A model generated the notes under the pieces. It did not search any database, was not told the origin of the DNA, and saw only the letters and a program-made list of their open reading frames with translations. Shown piece after piece: positions 23,182 to 32,980 of a stretch of DNA of 39,898 bases; the first letter of the stretch is position 1; each line of letters starts with the position of its first letter. A program made the position numbers and the translations under genes. Location: assembly GCA_027604505.1 (NCBI GenBank), contig JADIIX010000171.1:1-39898 (forward strand), given 5' to 3'. This DNA comes from Gonapodya sp. JEL0774. Lineage: Eukaryota > Monoblepharomycota > Monoblepharidomycetes > Monoblepharidales > Gonapodyaceae.

Positions 23182-23448
23182 GGGTCGCTATCCGTCTTCC
23201 TCTTCAAAGCGGTGAGCCTCCTGTACACCAAGCCTGCTGCCACTGCACCTTGCAGTGACTGTCTTGAGGTGAGGATCTGGTTACCTCTCGCTTGGCCCGC
23301 AGTCTATTGAGAACACGCAACCTGATGTGACTCTGTCATCTTTTATCACTTTTCCCATGGTTTCCAGGATGTCAAAATCGGCGCCAAAGTCTGCCCCTAC
23401 TGCCGGAAGAACCTCGTTGCTTCGAGCGAGGTGGGCGCCAAGGAATAG
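23182..23448 (+). pseudogene. Orphan C-terminal part of an MscL-type channel with CxxC-CxxC ribbon
   Basis: Two phase-0 exons (23182-23268 and 23368-23448, TAG stop) encode the end of a TM helix (SVFLFKAVSLLYTK) and a zinc-ribbon-like tail, CSDC, ten residues, CPYC, then a short charged end. The exon break (after CLE) falls at the same place as the break before the last candidate exon of the minus-strand MscL gene (KPGARLCPHC). TM1 and the rest of TM2 are absent: only about 300 nt separate this from the preceding gene and none of it resembles MscL. I read it as a truncated copy. An unrecognised upstream exon inside the previous gene is the alternative. Confidence 0.55.
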
Positions 23449-24099
23449 AGAACAGGTTCAATGTTCATGGTGCATACGGAAATTCATGACTGCTATCTAG
23501 GACTCAGATCTGGACACACACTTTCACTTTGGCTTTTACTACCCTCACAGGTGCACGACACTGCCTCCTAAGAAGTCGGATGTATTTCACGGATGATCTA
23601 TAATGCTGCGTGTTGGAGGAAACGGATAGCTGCACTACTTTACTTCCTAATTTAAGTAATGAAATATGGTGTCTCGATAATTGAACAAGGACCTACGCAT
23701 TGTTGAGACTCAAGGACGTTTCCGTCGACATGTGCATTCGTCCTTGAGTTCGGGTATTCGAGTATGGCATCTCACCAAACAGAACAATTACTTTGAGCAC
23801 ATTCCACGGTACTCGCCGGACACATTACGTGGAAAAGAAAGTGCTCTCCACACATAAGGGGGGATCCAAATGGTGGAACCGAGTCGGCTGGCGCGCGTTG
23901 CGAAGGTAATCATCGAGGCGACAATTTTCATCATACACCATAAACCTTAACGTATTTCTCCCCCTTCCGCTTCTGATAACAGTCACCAACGACACCACAC
24001 TTACGTTTTCGCCCTGCATGTCCTTTCTCCGTAACTCCACCCGCGCCGCCCCCTTTCCCGATTGGCCCGCCGACCCTTCGCCTCGCACCCAACTCCATC
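23449..24099. other. Convergent spacer, no gene seen
   Basis: A 650-nt region between the + strand MscL tail and the 3' end of the minus-strand MscL gene. It has an AT-rich patch around 23640-23690. I find no frame with a motif on either strand. Confidence 0.4.
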
Positions 24100-26539
24100 T
24101 CACACCTTGATTTCCGCCGCCGTCAAGGCCTTTTTCTGGTCCCACTTGCAGTGGGGACACAGTCGGGCGCCAGGTTTGTGGGGCTGAGGCGGCGATGGGC
24201 GGGTAGGCAAGGACGTGGGGTGTGGTGGGTTGAAGTGGGCGAGGGGGGCGTGGAAGTGGGAGCAAGAGTAGTGCAGTGGCCCGGGCCGGCCGTGGTATTT
24301 GGTACGTGATGGTACAAAAGAAGAATGATGCGTGGGAGTTTGATTCGCGAGTGTGAGAGAGGGTGCAGATCGAGAGGGATCAGGTCCGTACAGTACAGAA
24401 CAAAAGGGGTGGGGACGTGTGTGGGATGGATAAGAGACCGACGCAAGTTCATGTGATTTAGTGTGAAGGGAGAGACAAGGTCCAGTGGGGAGCGGGAGAA
24501 TGGGAAAAGGTAAGGATGAGCACCTGACCCCAGCCAAAGTGTGGGAACCTGGCCACCGCACGCACGCGGAGGAAGTGGCAAACAGCACATAACAAGCGCA
24601 CCACGCAAAGGATTCATATAGAAGTAGGAATGCTCAGGGGAGTGATGCCATGCATGACACGCTCACTGGCATCCAGCGATCGCGGCTTCTGTCCCATTTA
24701 CAACTCCGGCGAAGGCGCATATTAATATCCCACCTTCCGCACATATCCACCCCAAATACATCCACCATACGAAAAACTCCCACCCCAGTGAGGCACCCCG
24801 CTCGTGATGGAAAGAAAAACCCACCTCCAAACACGCAGGGCACTGTTCCGTGACCGGTGGCGGGGGAGTCGGTTCTGCCGGCTTGGGTTTCGGGTAGATG
24901 GAGATGAGGAGCTAGAATGCAGCCGTGGGCCGGTGGGACCGCCACGATGGCAGAGGTGCAACATAAAGGCAGAGAGGGGCCGAGAGGGGGGTCGACGTCA
25001 GGAATGCGCCGGTGGGGTGATGGGGTTTGGAAGGAAATTTTGGTGAGATGGTGCGTGTAAAGGGAAGGTGTACGGCTATGTGATGGAAGTAGGTGAACAT
25101 CCAATGTGGATGCGTACTTATGCGTGTGCGTTCGGGGGTGGGGGTTGGGGTCCCATGTCCCTGGAGGAGCAAGTTGGTGCGTGGGCCGCGTCACCGCCAC
25201 CCCGATACCGTTGCAGTGTGGGGACCACCGTCCGGGTCAGATTCAAAAGACCAAATCCGCCCTCATTGCAGGCCATACACCAAACGACCGCACCCGAAGA
25301 GCTCCGAGCATACCAATAGAGGAAAGTGCATACACTTAGGTACAGCTTGCGCAACTTTCAGTGTCCACTCAAACGGGACTATCTTTCATCAGGATTGGTG
25401 ACGCTGCGGTGACGCCAATCCGGGGACATTGAGCTGGGGACTTTACACATTTCCGTTCCCCACCAGTCCGCCGCGCTGGCCTGGCTCGATCCCACTGGCG
25501 CTCGCACACCAAGGAAACTCCCTTACCTTGAAAATAACAAACATGACGAGGCATACGATGAAGAACGAGAGAAAAGTGTTGACGAAACTGCCGTCTTGTT
25601 TTGGTGGGTCCCGTGTGTTCACGTAGTGGATTGAGAGTGTGGGCAGAGACGCGTGTTACAAATCAGTCAACACAAAAGCCAGAAAAATTGAGTAGGGCAA
25701 ACACGATCGGCGCCCAGGGGACGGAAACGCAATGGATACATACAGTTCCAAGTGACCTGGTTTTCGGCCGCAACATTATGGTGGGGATCACAGAAGAGAG
25801 AACAGGGATGAGCATGCAAACATCAGTGGAGAGAGTGAAAACGTATCATATTGTCAGAAATTGTGTGCGCGTGCGTTCCACCGCCATTTGATTTAAGGTG
25901 CCCCGTAAGTGAGGACGACGCTCGAACCCCTGGCTCGCTTGCGAGCCACCAAACAATTCCCCCCAATTCTACAACTCACCGCCTCATCTCGTCTTGCCTC
26001 CTCCAGCGTCGGGTAATTCGTCTTTCCCGACTTTCCCGGCCTGAGCACAAGGTTTGCGTCGGGTAAGGACGAGTGCTGGGTAAAGAGGGCGACAAAAGGG
26101 GTGAAGAGATCCGTGACAGCTGAGTCGACGACGCGGGAGAAGGCGGCACCTGGGGGAAGGACGGTGCGGGTGGGTCCAGGATGCGATAAGGGATAAGGCG
26201 TATCGGCGTGAGTGAATGCGGGTGTTATGGGAGAGAGAAAGGTGGCAGAAACAACACGCCATCAAAAGTACATGCAGTAGTTCGAATAGTACAGCTGGTC
26301 CCAATCGTATCGGACAAAATGTCTCCCGGGTCAGTCATCCCACCGCCCACCATCACCACCACCCATCAAGCCAAAACGTGTTGCGCACCGATGATGACCG
26401 CGATGGCCAGATCAGCCACGTTTCCCCTGACGATAAAGGCCTTGAACTCTTGAAACAAGGACCGGGCTCCCTCGACCACGTGGGTGCCTGTCTCCCGCGC
26501 TTCTGCAAGGAGGGGGGTCGATGCGTCGTCAGTGGACAT
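24100..26539 (-). CDS. MscL-type large-conductance mechanosensitive channel, model incomplete
   Basis: Minus-strand exons 26539-26389, 26149-25976 and 25594-25527 join in frame (131 aa). They give a short acidic leader, the MscL N-terminal signature FQEFKAFIVRGNVADLAIAV, TM1 continuing into IIGAAFSRVVDSAVTDLFTP, a periplasmic-type loop with LRPGKSGKTNYPTLEEA, and TM2 (SFVNTFLSFFIVCLVMFV). MscL opens under membrane tension to release osmolytes. A likely last exon, 24183-24100, encodes KPGARLCPHC and a charged end with a TGA stop. The segment linking TM2 to it (25526-24184, 1.34 kb) holds no clean exon; a bridging exon with the first CxxC is expected. Intron 2 needs a weak GTTGTA donor and an AAG acceptor, which restore the conserved VNGSFVN join. 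The TM part is certain, the 3' half is not. Confidence 0.72.
25931..25948. other. Perfect 8-bp inverted repeat inside an MscL intron
   Basis: TGGCTCGC and its exact reverse complement GCGAGCCA are separated only by TT, just inside the second intron of the minus-strand MscL gene, about 30 nt from its weak donor. A hairpin here could affect donor recognition. It is not followed by a T tract and is not a terminator. Confidence 0.5.
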
Positions 26540-27058
26540 GGTTCCAGTGTATTTGAGTCGAAGGGTGGGGGACGCGTGTGTGTGGTGTGTTGTTTTGTCA
26601 CGGCTTCCAGAAGTCTCGACGGCTGGTGGATTGCAGGATCCAACGCTAACCACGGCGTCGAGGATTGTCGCTACAATGAAATGGATAGTGAAAAACATCC
26701 TTAAATATACCCTGAACTATCGCCTTTTTAACATCTCGAGATCATGCCTGTGACGCAATTCTGAACTTGGGAAAGCTTTCAGCTTGATATCACATGTATA
26801 TCTGGAAGGGAAAATTTCAAGAACTCTGTGGCTGGAGTGGTGGCTGCTAATTTGGGGGAGAAGTGTTGAAAACCCGAGTGTTTGTGAGCATCACCTCAGC
26901 TGGTGTCTGTCACACCTAAATTCGGAGGTCCGGCCCCTCAAGCGAATTTGGAAAGGATTGTTGTCCAAAATGGGTGGTCAGCATGGGACAGATCGGGGAT
27001 TGAGAGAGTGGGACTGGGACGGGGGTTGGGTGGTCCTTGAGCGGGAAGACAGATTTCT
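26540..27058. other. MscL upstream region, no other gene seen
   Basis: About 520 nt upstream of the MscL start codon (minus strand), so its promoter should lie here. An AT-rich stretch at about 26695-26735 is the best candidate core promoter region. I see no coding signal. Confidence 0.35.
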
Positions 27059-27831
27059 TCTCAATTAACGCGCAGGTGAGCATTCATACACGTTTCTGTG
27101 TTGCTCTAGCACCGCTACTGATTCTACCAAGTACAACCTAGTTTCATTATGGGCATACTGGCGCCTGCTATGCTCGAAATCATTCGTGGCGACCTGAAAC
27201 ACCGCTGCTCTGGTTTGCACCAAACGTTCTTTCACGACATGAAGAGCGGGGCGCGGCCACATGGTCTCGGCAAAAAGGACAGCGATGGATTGGAACGAGC
27301 TCTGTCCCTCGTGCGGGGCGACCAAGACGCATCACCGGCAATGAAATGGGGCAAGAGTGGAGATAAGGCTACCCTAGACGAGGATGGAAACGCTGGATCC
27401 GTCGAGAGCGGGACGATCGAGAACAACAGCAACTAAGAGAAGCTGAAATCTTCAACGTCGTGTTTCTCAAGAAGTTCAATCGCCCTCCAGGCTCCTCGGA
27501 AATTCAGAGGTACCTGCACTCGATCGTAGTGATTGTGAATTATCGCGACCAACGGTCCAATTGCTGGACCTGCCAATTTTGTTCGTGCAATGAAGCTCCA
27601 CCTCGCCAGAATGACGAGAGAGGAGCTGGATGCTCTCTCTGCAGCCGCCGATTTGCCAGCCGCAGAGTCGGAGCTAGCGAAGAAAGAAGTTGGTGTGTTC
27701 TTACGGCCGGAGTGGAGTGGATATGATTAGAAAAAGGCACCGCAGGGAGGGGTGGCGGATGGTGAGTGGGCCACGTCGTGTTGTTCTCGTTGCCGGACAA
27801 CACTTAACATCACATCAGAACGTGTTCTGAT
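27059..27831 (+). repeat. Long direct repeat, copy 1 (downstream of the NLR gene)
   Basis: About 770 nt align in the same orientation with 32981-33752. Long identical blocks occur, for example around 27415-27460 and 27560-27600, and other parts carry substitutions and indels. Both copies begin at TCTCAATTAA followed by GCGCAGGTGAGCA. Reading frames are not kept open in parallel: one copy has stops and frame changes where the other is open, so this looks like a decayed or non-coding segment. A part at about 27590-27730 can be read as a Leu/Ala/Glu-rich peptide (MTREELDALSAAADL), hinting at a coding ancestor. No inverted termini are visible. Confidence 0.85.
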
Positions 27832-28306
27832 AACCTCCACCAATGACACCAACTTGGGCCTGTGGAGACTCGAAAATTTGACAGTCGCTTGATTTTGAGA
27901 ATGTCGGGGACGGTCTCATTTTTGCGTGGCAGGGCCGCCGTGAGCGAAGTCCTGCACAAACTCCTCTCGTCAAGCATACTCTCTCGCTCCACAGAACCTC
28001 TGCCAAAATCCGGGTGAAAAAAAGAGAAATTTCGACGTTTTCTGGAGGATTCCAAATTAATTTCATACAAAAAATAAAATTCAGGGTGTGTGGGTGAGCA
28101 ATGACTCTGTGGTCAGTCCATCTCTCTCCCTCTATATTGATATTAGTGAAGTTCACACGACGAAAAATACTACTAACAACATAACAATCCCAACTTATCT
28201 GGTAATCCTATTCACCTTTGGTGCTCCACGCAAACACAAAACTGAAAACAAAACCAAAACAAAACAAAACGCAGTACAAACGTCAATCTATCAACTTCAA
28301 GCTTCT
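27832..28306. other. 3' flank of the NLR gene
   Basis: A 475-nt spacer. The part next to the NLR stop codon (28225-28275) is a run of AAAAC-like low-complexity repeats on the + strand. No gene is visible. Confidence 0.4.
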
Positions 28307-31300
28307 TCACACCTCAATTGTGCGTCGAGAATTTGCAAGTGCTTTGATTGCCCTTCTCCCAGCCTCACCAATCGAGTTGTCTGTAGTACAGAGAGGAGAG
28401 GAGACGGTGGGTGTGTGAATGTGAGTGAGACTCTGATCGGGAACGAGAGGTCAAACTCTGATACTCACCACTGACATGAAGCGACGTCAAGGTGGAGTTT
28501 GTCTTGAGGGCCTCACCAAGCGCTCCGGCACCAGCGTCACTGATCGAGTTGTCTAGAGTAGAGAGAGGAGAGAGGAGAGAGGAGGCAGTGCGTGTGTGTG
28601 TGTGTGACGCTGAGCGACAGCGAGAGGTCAAACTCTGATACTCACCACAAAGGTTGAGTGACGTCAAGGTGGAGTTTGTCTTGAGGGCCTCAGCAAGCGC
28701 TCTGGCACCAGCATCACCGATCGAGTTGTCTGGAGTAGAGAGAGGAGGGAGGAGAGAAGAGACGGTGTGTGTGTGTGTGTGTGTGACGCTGAGCGACAGC
28801 GAGAGGTCAAACTCTGATACTCACCACAAAGGTTGAGTGACGTCAAGGTGGAATTGGTCTTGAGGGCCTCAGCAAGCGCTCTGGCACCAGCGTCACGGAT
28901 CGAGTTGACTGGAGTAGAGAGAGTGCAGAGGAGAGAGGAGATGGTGGGTGTGTGTGTGAGAATGAGACTCTGAGCGAGACCGAGAGGTCAAACTCTGATA
29001 CTCACACGCCATATTGAGCGACTTCAAGGCGGAATTTGTCTTGAGGGCCTCAGCAAGCGCTCTGGCGCCAACCTCACCAATCGAGTTCCCTGTGTTCGGG
29101 TGGGACGGGGTGGTGGTAAAGTCATACGATAGAAGACACATTGACATCTCAAGGCGTAATGCTCCATACGCCCTGCTGGACTCACAGGCTAATTTTATTG
29201 TCCTGAGGGCACTATTAGTTTTGAGAGCATGGGCAATTGCGCTAGTTCCAGCATCTCCAACTGACTTCCCTTTGGTGGAGGGGCAAAAGTTGGAGGAGGA
29301 GGAACAAGTAAGAAGGGAGTAGGGCTTCTACATTTCGCCACTGCTTGGAGAGAGTAGAAACGCGCAATTTGAGATGCAACTCACACTGCAGATTAAGTTC
29401 GGTTTCGTGGTTGGCTATGTCCTGCAGCGCTTTGGATAAAGCACCTGCCCCGGCGGCTTTGCTTGTTCTGACATTCACTAGTAGGTTTGCGATTGTGAAG
29501 GATTCGTGTTAACACCAAGTGAATTGCGTGGTGTCTGCCAACTCACGGAAACGCCATGTCTCCAGGTCGTTTGCCGATAAAATTCTGGCGGGATCATCTT
29601 CCGGTAGTTTCTTTTCCCGGATATGGTGAACACTCTTCAGAAGGGCTTTTGCACGTTCTAGCTGCCCTTGGGAAAAATATGCTCGAGCGAGCGCATGCCG
29701 GGCCGCCAGCAGATCCGGATGGTCTTCCAATAAGACTCTTTCCCTAGCAGCAACAACAAGCTCCAACATGTTCACTGCCTTGTCTACTTGTCCAGAATAC
29801 TCGTATGCGTGGGCGAGCTCTTGCTGCGCCTCTAGCAGAGGAATGTTGTCTTGTGTAGGGGCTGGATATCGAAGACGTTTGAATGTTTCATCCAGCAGGG
29901 CAAGCCAACCCTCCCAAGGCTTTCTCTCGTCCCCTTCTAGCTTTCGACCTGTCAACACCACAGAAAGTTGTTGTCTTCCAGAGACGCACGTTTGAAGCCA
30001 TAGAGCTGCTTCTGCGAATCTTCCATCAGAGTTCAAGCACCGCCCAACCAGAAGACACAGGTCGTATTTTAGTTCCACCCCGTTTCCTTCGTCACTTCCC
30101 AGTACCTTCACGGCGTGCGGGAGGTACTCCCTCCATCGCTCCCGATTCTCCCACTCATTGGTTGGAAATATTCTCCTGATGTGTGTGATTGCCTCTTCCA
30201 TCTTTTTCGAAGCAAGGCGCTGCGTGCACAACCAGTGCCATGCCGCCAGGTGCACGAGACGGTGGAGATCGTACACTTCATCCTCTCTGTTGATTTCTTC
30301 TGAGCGACGTGACACGAATGCGTACCCAATGAGGGTACCGATTGCTCCTTCAATTTTCACGGCGCCACCGGCGGTGGGCAGGATGGTTCGAGGGATGGAC
30401 TTCCATTCGATACAAGCCATGAAGGCCAAGATGTCTTCTGAGAGAGGATTTTCTCGGCGGATCTGCTTGAACGAGACCACCCATGTTTTGGCCACTGAAT
30501 TATGAGATTCCTCATAACGTGTTTGGTCACAAAAGTCTTCGCTTAGAAGTTCCGTCATATCTTCCTCCAGCAGTTCCCTATACCGCTTGATTGTTATTGA
30601 GTTAATATTCAGGTACGCTGCTGCTTGGGCGATCGCCACCGGAAGGTTGGTTAGGTCCTTCAGGAGGTTGGAAGTGTTCAATTGATCTCCCAGCAATTCT
30701 GTTCTTGTGAGGGACTTCCTGAAAAACTCTGCCGCCTCCTCGTCGCTCATTGCTTGCATATTGATGGTGTCAACTCCTGCAAGGTATGTCCCCACCTTCA
30801 GGGGGCGGGTTGTGAACAGAAGAAGACGTTCTTGTTCGCTCTGTGGAAGGTAGTAATTAAGGCCTCATCCCTGCTTGGTGTGAAACACTACATCTGCGTC
30901 GTCAGCATTGTCTATGATCAAGAGCCACTTTCCGGCTGCTTCTTTGCTCAAATAGCGCTTGACAACCTCCTTGATGTCTTCCGTTGCCCCAGTCGTTTGA
31001 GAGACACCAACTTTCATAGCCACCTCCTTGCACGCCTGCTCAAAGCTCTCCATGCTGAGCGCAGGGAACCAGAAGATTGAGTAGTCTTGATATGTGTCCT
31101 TGACTCTGTACGCAAACTCGAGTGCAACTTGCGTCTTTCCCACTCCACCGAGTCCCACAAGAGCCGCCCTCTGACAATCTTTATTGTCAAAGAGCTTTCT
31201 GTTCAAGGTTGCGAGGACGTGATCCCGCCCTACAAACTGTTTGTTCCTCGAAAAGGGAATGTAGTAGCGGGGCGGGGAGGAGCAAGGAGTCACACCAACT

Positions 31301-31549
31301 TCGGGGTGGGAAGCACTAATGACATTCATGATATTGCAGCGGTCAAAGATACGAACAGTAAGCACGCGGAGCCTTGAATGGTTCAGCTTGCCTTGAGCCG
31401 TTGTAGAAGGATGATCCAACTTGAGCACGCGCATTGTCGCCAATGTGCAGGGACCCTACTGAGTAGGTGATATTATGCACTATTTGCGGAGGCAGCGATG
31501 GATTTGGAAAGTGCGGTTCAGCAGCAACAGCGGTGGTGGACATCGCCAT
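28307..31549 (-). CDS. NLR-type protein: NB-ARC, TPR and LRR, 9 exons, one in-frame TGA
   Basis: Minus-strand exons: 31549-31392, 31315-29547, 29477-29385, 29269-29186, 29089-29006, 28908-28825, 28729-28646, 28552-28469 and 28380-28307. They sum to 2514 nt in one phase (837 aa counting the stop). The NB-ARC has the P-loop GLGGVGKT (about 107-114), Walker B KWLLIIDNADD, LLLFTTR and LPVAIAQAAAYL. TPR-like helices follow (ELAHAYEYSGQ, HALARAYFSQGQ). The C-terminus is a ladder of 28-residue RI-type LRRs (NSIGDAGARALAEALKTN). NLRs are cytosolic switches for non-self recognition. Codon 203 is TGA (30865-30867), between Walker B and LLLFTTR; all 452 following codons of that exon are open. Intron 1 has a GC donor. 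A nonsense allele, a sequence error or splicing around it are all possible. Confidence 0.85.
28469..29477 (-). repeat. Tandem LRR exon-intron units
   Basis: Five consecutive exons are each exactly 84 nt (29269-29186, 29089-29006, 28908-28825, 28729-28646 and 28552-28469) and all begin and end in phase 1. Each encodes one 28-residue repeat. The introns between the last four are themselves near copies, sharing the donor-side GTGAGTATCAGAGTTTGACC and a CA-dinucleotide microsatellite of variable length, and a CTCTCTACTCCAG-like acceptor. The unit (exon plus intron, about 170-180 nt) has evidently been duplicated recently. The 93-nt exon 29477-29385 is a more diverged member. Confidence 0.9.
30841..30891 (-). 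other. Candidate 51-nt cryptic intron spanning the in-frame stop
   Basis: On the minus strand the segment starts GTAGTG and ends CCACAG, with a CTTAATTAC word 13-21 nt before the acceptor that resembles a branch site. It is 51 nt long (17 codons, phase 0) and contains the TGA. Removing it would restore an open frame at the cost of 16 residues of the NB-ARC. The encoded peptide still looks like NB-ARC coding sequence (GLNYYLPQSEQ), so this would be an exonic segment turned intron. Inference only. Confidence 0.3.
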
Positions 31550-32980
31550 ATCCAAGAACAGGAACAGTGCCGATAAGACCGTCTGGAAAGGAATTCAAAA
31601 GGGACGCGGTCCCGTCAACATCAATACAGAGCAGACAGTAATAGTAATATGCATCACGCGACTGGAAACCTGCTTAGGCCGGTGGCACTCAAAACAGCTG
31701 GAAAGGAACGAGCCCCCACCTGCCACACTGGAATGGAATGGAATTGAATGGCGGCGAAACCTAACTCTCACAATGGAATCAAAACGCGACCACCCTTTTT
31801 TGGATTTGGAATGGAGGGCGGGATGCATTTTTGTTCTTTGGACTCGGCTTCCCCTGCTCTCCTTTGGATTCCGCGTTTGGACTCATTCGAACCAACACTT
31901 TGTGGGCCCGCAACGGAGAATGGACTGGAGAATGAACTCGAATTTGCTGCGCAAAATAGCACAAGCGAAGGGTTGGCAATGCATTGGACTGCAGTGGATG
32001 TGTTTCCATCCCAATCACTGTCAGGCCCGTTGTTGCTCCATCCGTTTCACAGAGCCCCGTCATCCTGGTCAAAGCCACGTTCTCTCAACTAAATGAAAAC
32101 AACTCAATTCTGAACTCCGTGAAATTCAGGCTTCACATTTTGAAGAGCGTTGTTGGAAATCGAACAGCGGATTCCCGCCATTCGAGCGATTTTGGAAAGT
32201 GGTGCGCCGGCACCCACGCGATACAACTCGCTGTGTGTGTCGGGTAAAATTTTGGATTCTCCCAACACAAGCTCGCCGAATTGTGCCGGAGGAAGGAGTC
32301 TGGATCGAATCATCCCCCAAACCAAGAATAGATTCCTGAAAGCGAATCATAGAGGCACCGTCCCCCGAAAGCAATTGACCCAACGCAGCGACAAGCTCGG
32401 CGTTTGCGGAGGGAGTGGCTGGATTAGCGGCAGAGTGCTTCGCTTTCTTGTTTGAAGACATCTCTGATTTTTGAGAAGATGCGGAGCGTTTGTACCGCGC
32501 TCCCACCGGAACCTCGAAATATTAACAAAACTCACCATCTTCTCGTGCGCTTCTCGTCTCCCCTTTGCTTCTACGACTGCCTGTTGTCTCTTGTGTCGGA
32601 CCTGAAACCGCACGCCCCGCTGCCGTTATCCTCGCGGTCAGACCAACAATGCTTGACCTTTCAAACTCATCGCGTCCCGCGCCAAGTTTCTGCTCTCACT
32701 CTTAGAGAAAGAGCTGTTTCCCTCTCGCGCGGGTTGCGTTTTTGATTTTCCTGGGGAATCGCATCGTTCCTTCGTGTCCATCGGAAACCTACCTGTCAAT
32801 CGCACAATCACAATAGTACGTTGTCCCACATCCCCCCTTTTCTTTTCTGGTTTCAATCCTTCCTGTAGCGTATTCAGCTTTCAACTCAGATGGCATCATC
32901 ATCCCCCACTCCCCTACCCGGTCTTCCAGTCTTCGTTGGTAACCCCCGGAAGTCCAAGGATGTGTCAAAGGGTTAGAGGA
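31550..32980. other. NLR 5' flank and unassigned region
   Basis: A 1.4-kb stretch upstream of the NLR start. A short GGAATG-type tandem (31730-31752) lies in it. Several open frames of 60-200 codons on both strands show no domain, except the small minus-strand candidate listed separately. I see no transposon ends. Confidence 0.4.
32104..32461 (-). pseudogene. Small hypothetical minus-strand gene or relic in two frames
   Basis: From an ATG at 32461 a frame reads MSSNKKAKHSAANP, then a Leu/Ala-rich helix (AELVAALGQLLSGDG) and SILGLGDD. A second overlapping frame continues with protein-like composition (ELVLGESKILPDTHSEL, LSKIARMAGIRC) to a stop at 32104. Moving from one frame to the other needs an intron or a frameshift, and I find no clean GT-AG pair of fitting phase. 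The basic N-terminus could be a nuclear signal. I do not recognise the family. It may be a relic interrupted by an indel. Confidence 0.3.

Noticed and set aside
24100-25200. Long Pro/His/Ser-rich minus-strand frames
   Set aside because: They follow the strong G skew of the + strand and overlap each other in two frames. Only the last 84 nt (24100-24183) shows a motif, and that belongs to the MscL tail.
25268-25279. CMAC motif on the minus strand as the missing first CxxC of MscL
   Set aside because: The surrounding peptide resembles the other tail only loosely, and no donor/acceptor pair gives the required phase 0 on both sides.
28469-29269. Regularly spaced near-identical blocks that look like a CRISPR-type array
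   Set aside because: The conserved blocks are 84-nt coding exons with RI-type LRR sequence and proper splice sites, and the spacers are introns with microsatellites. The genome is eukaryotic.
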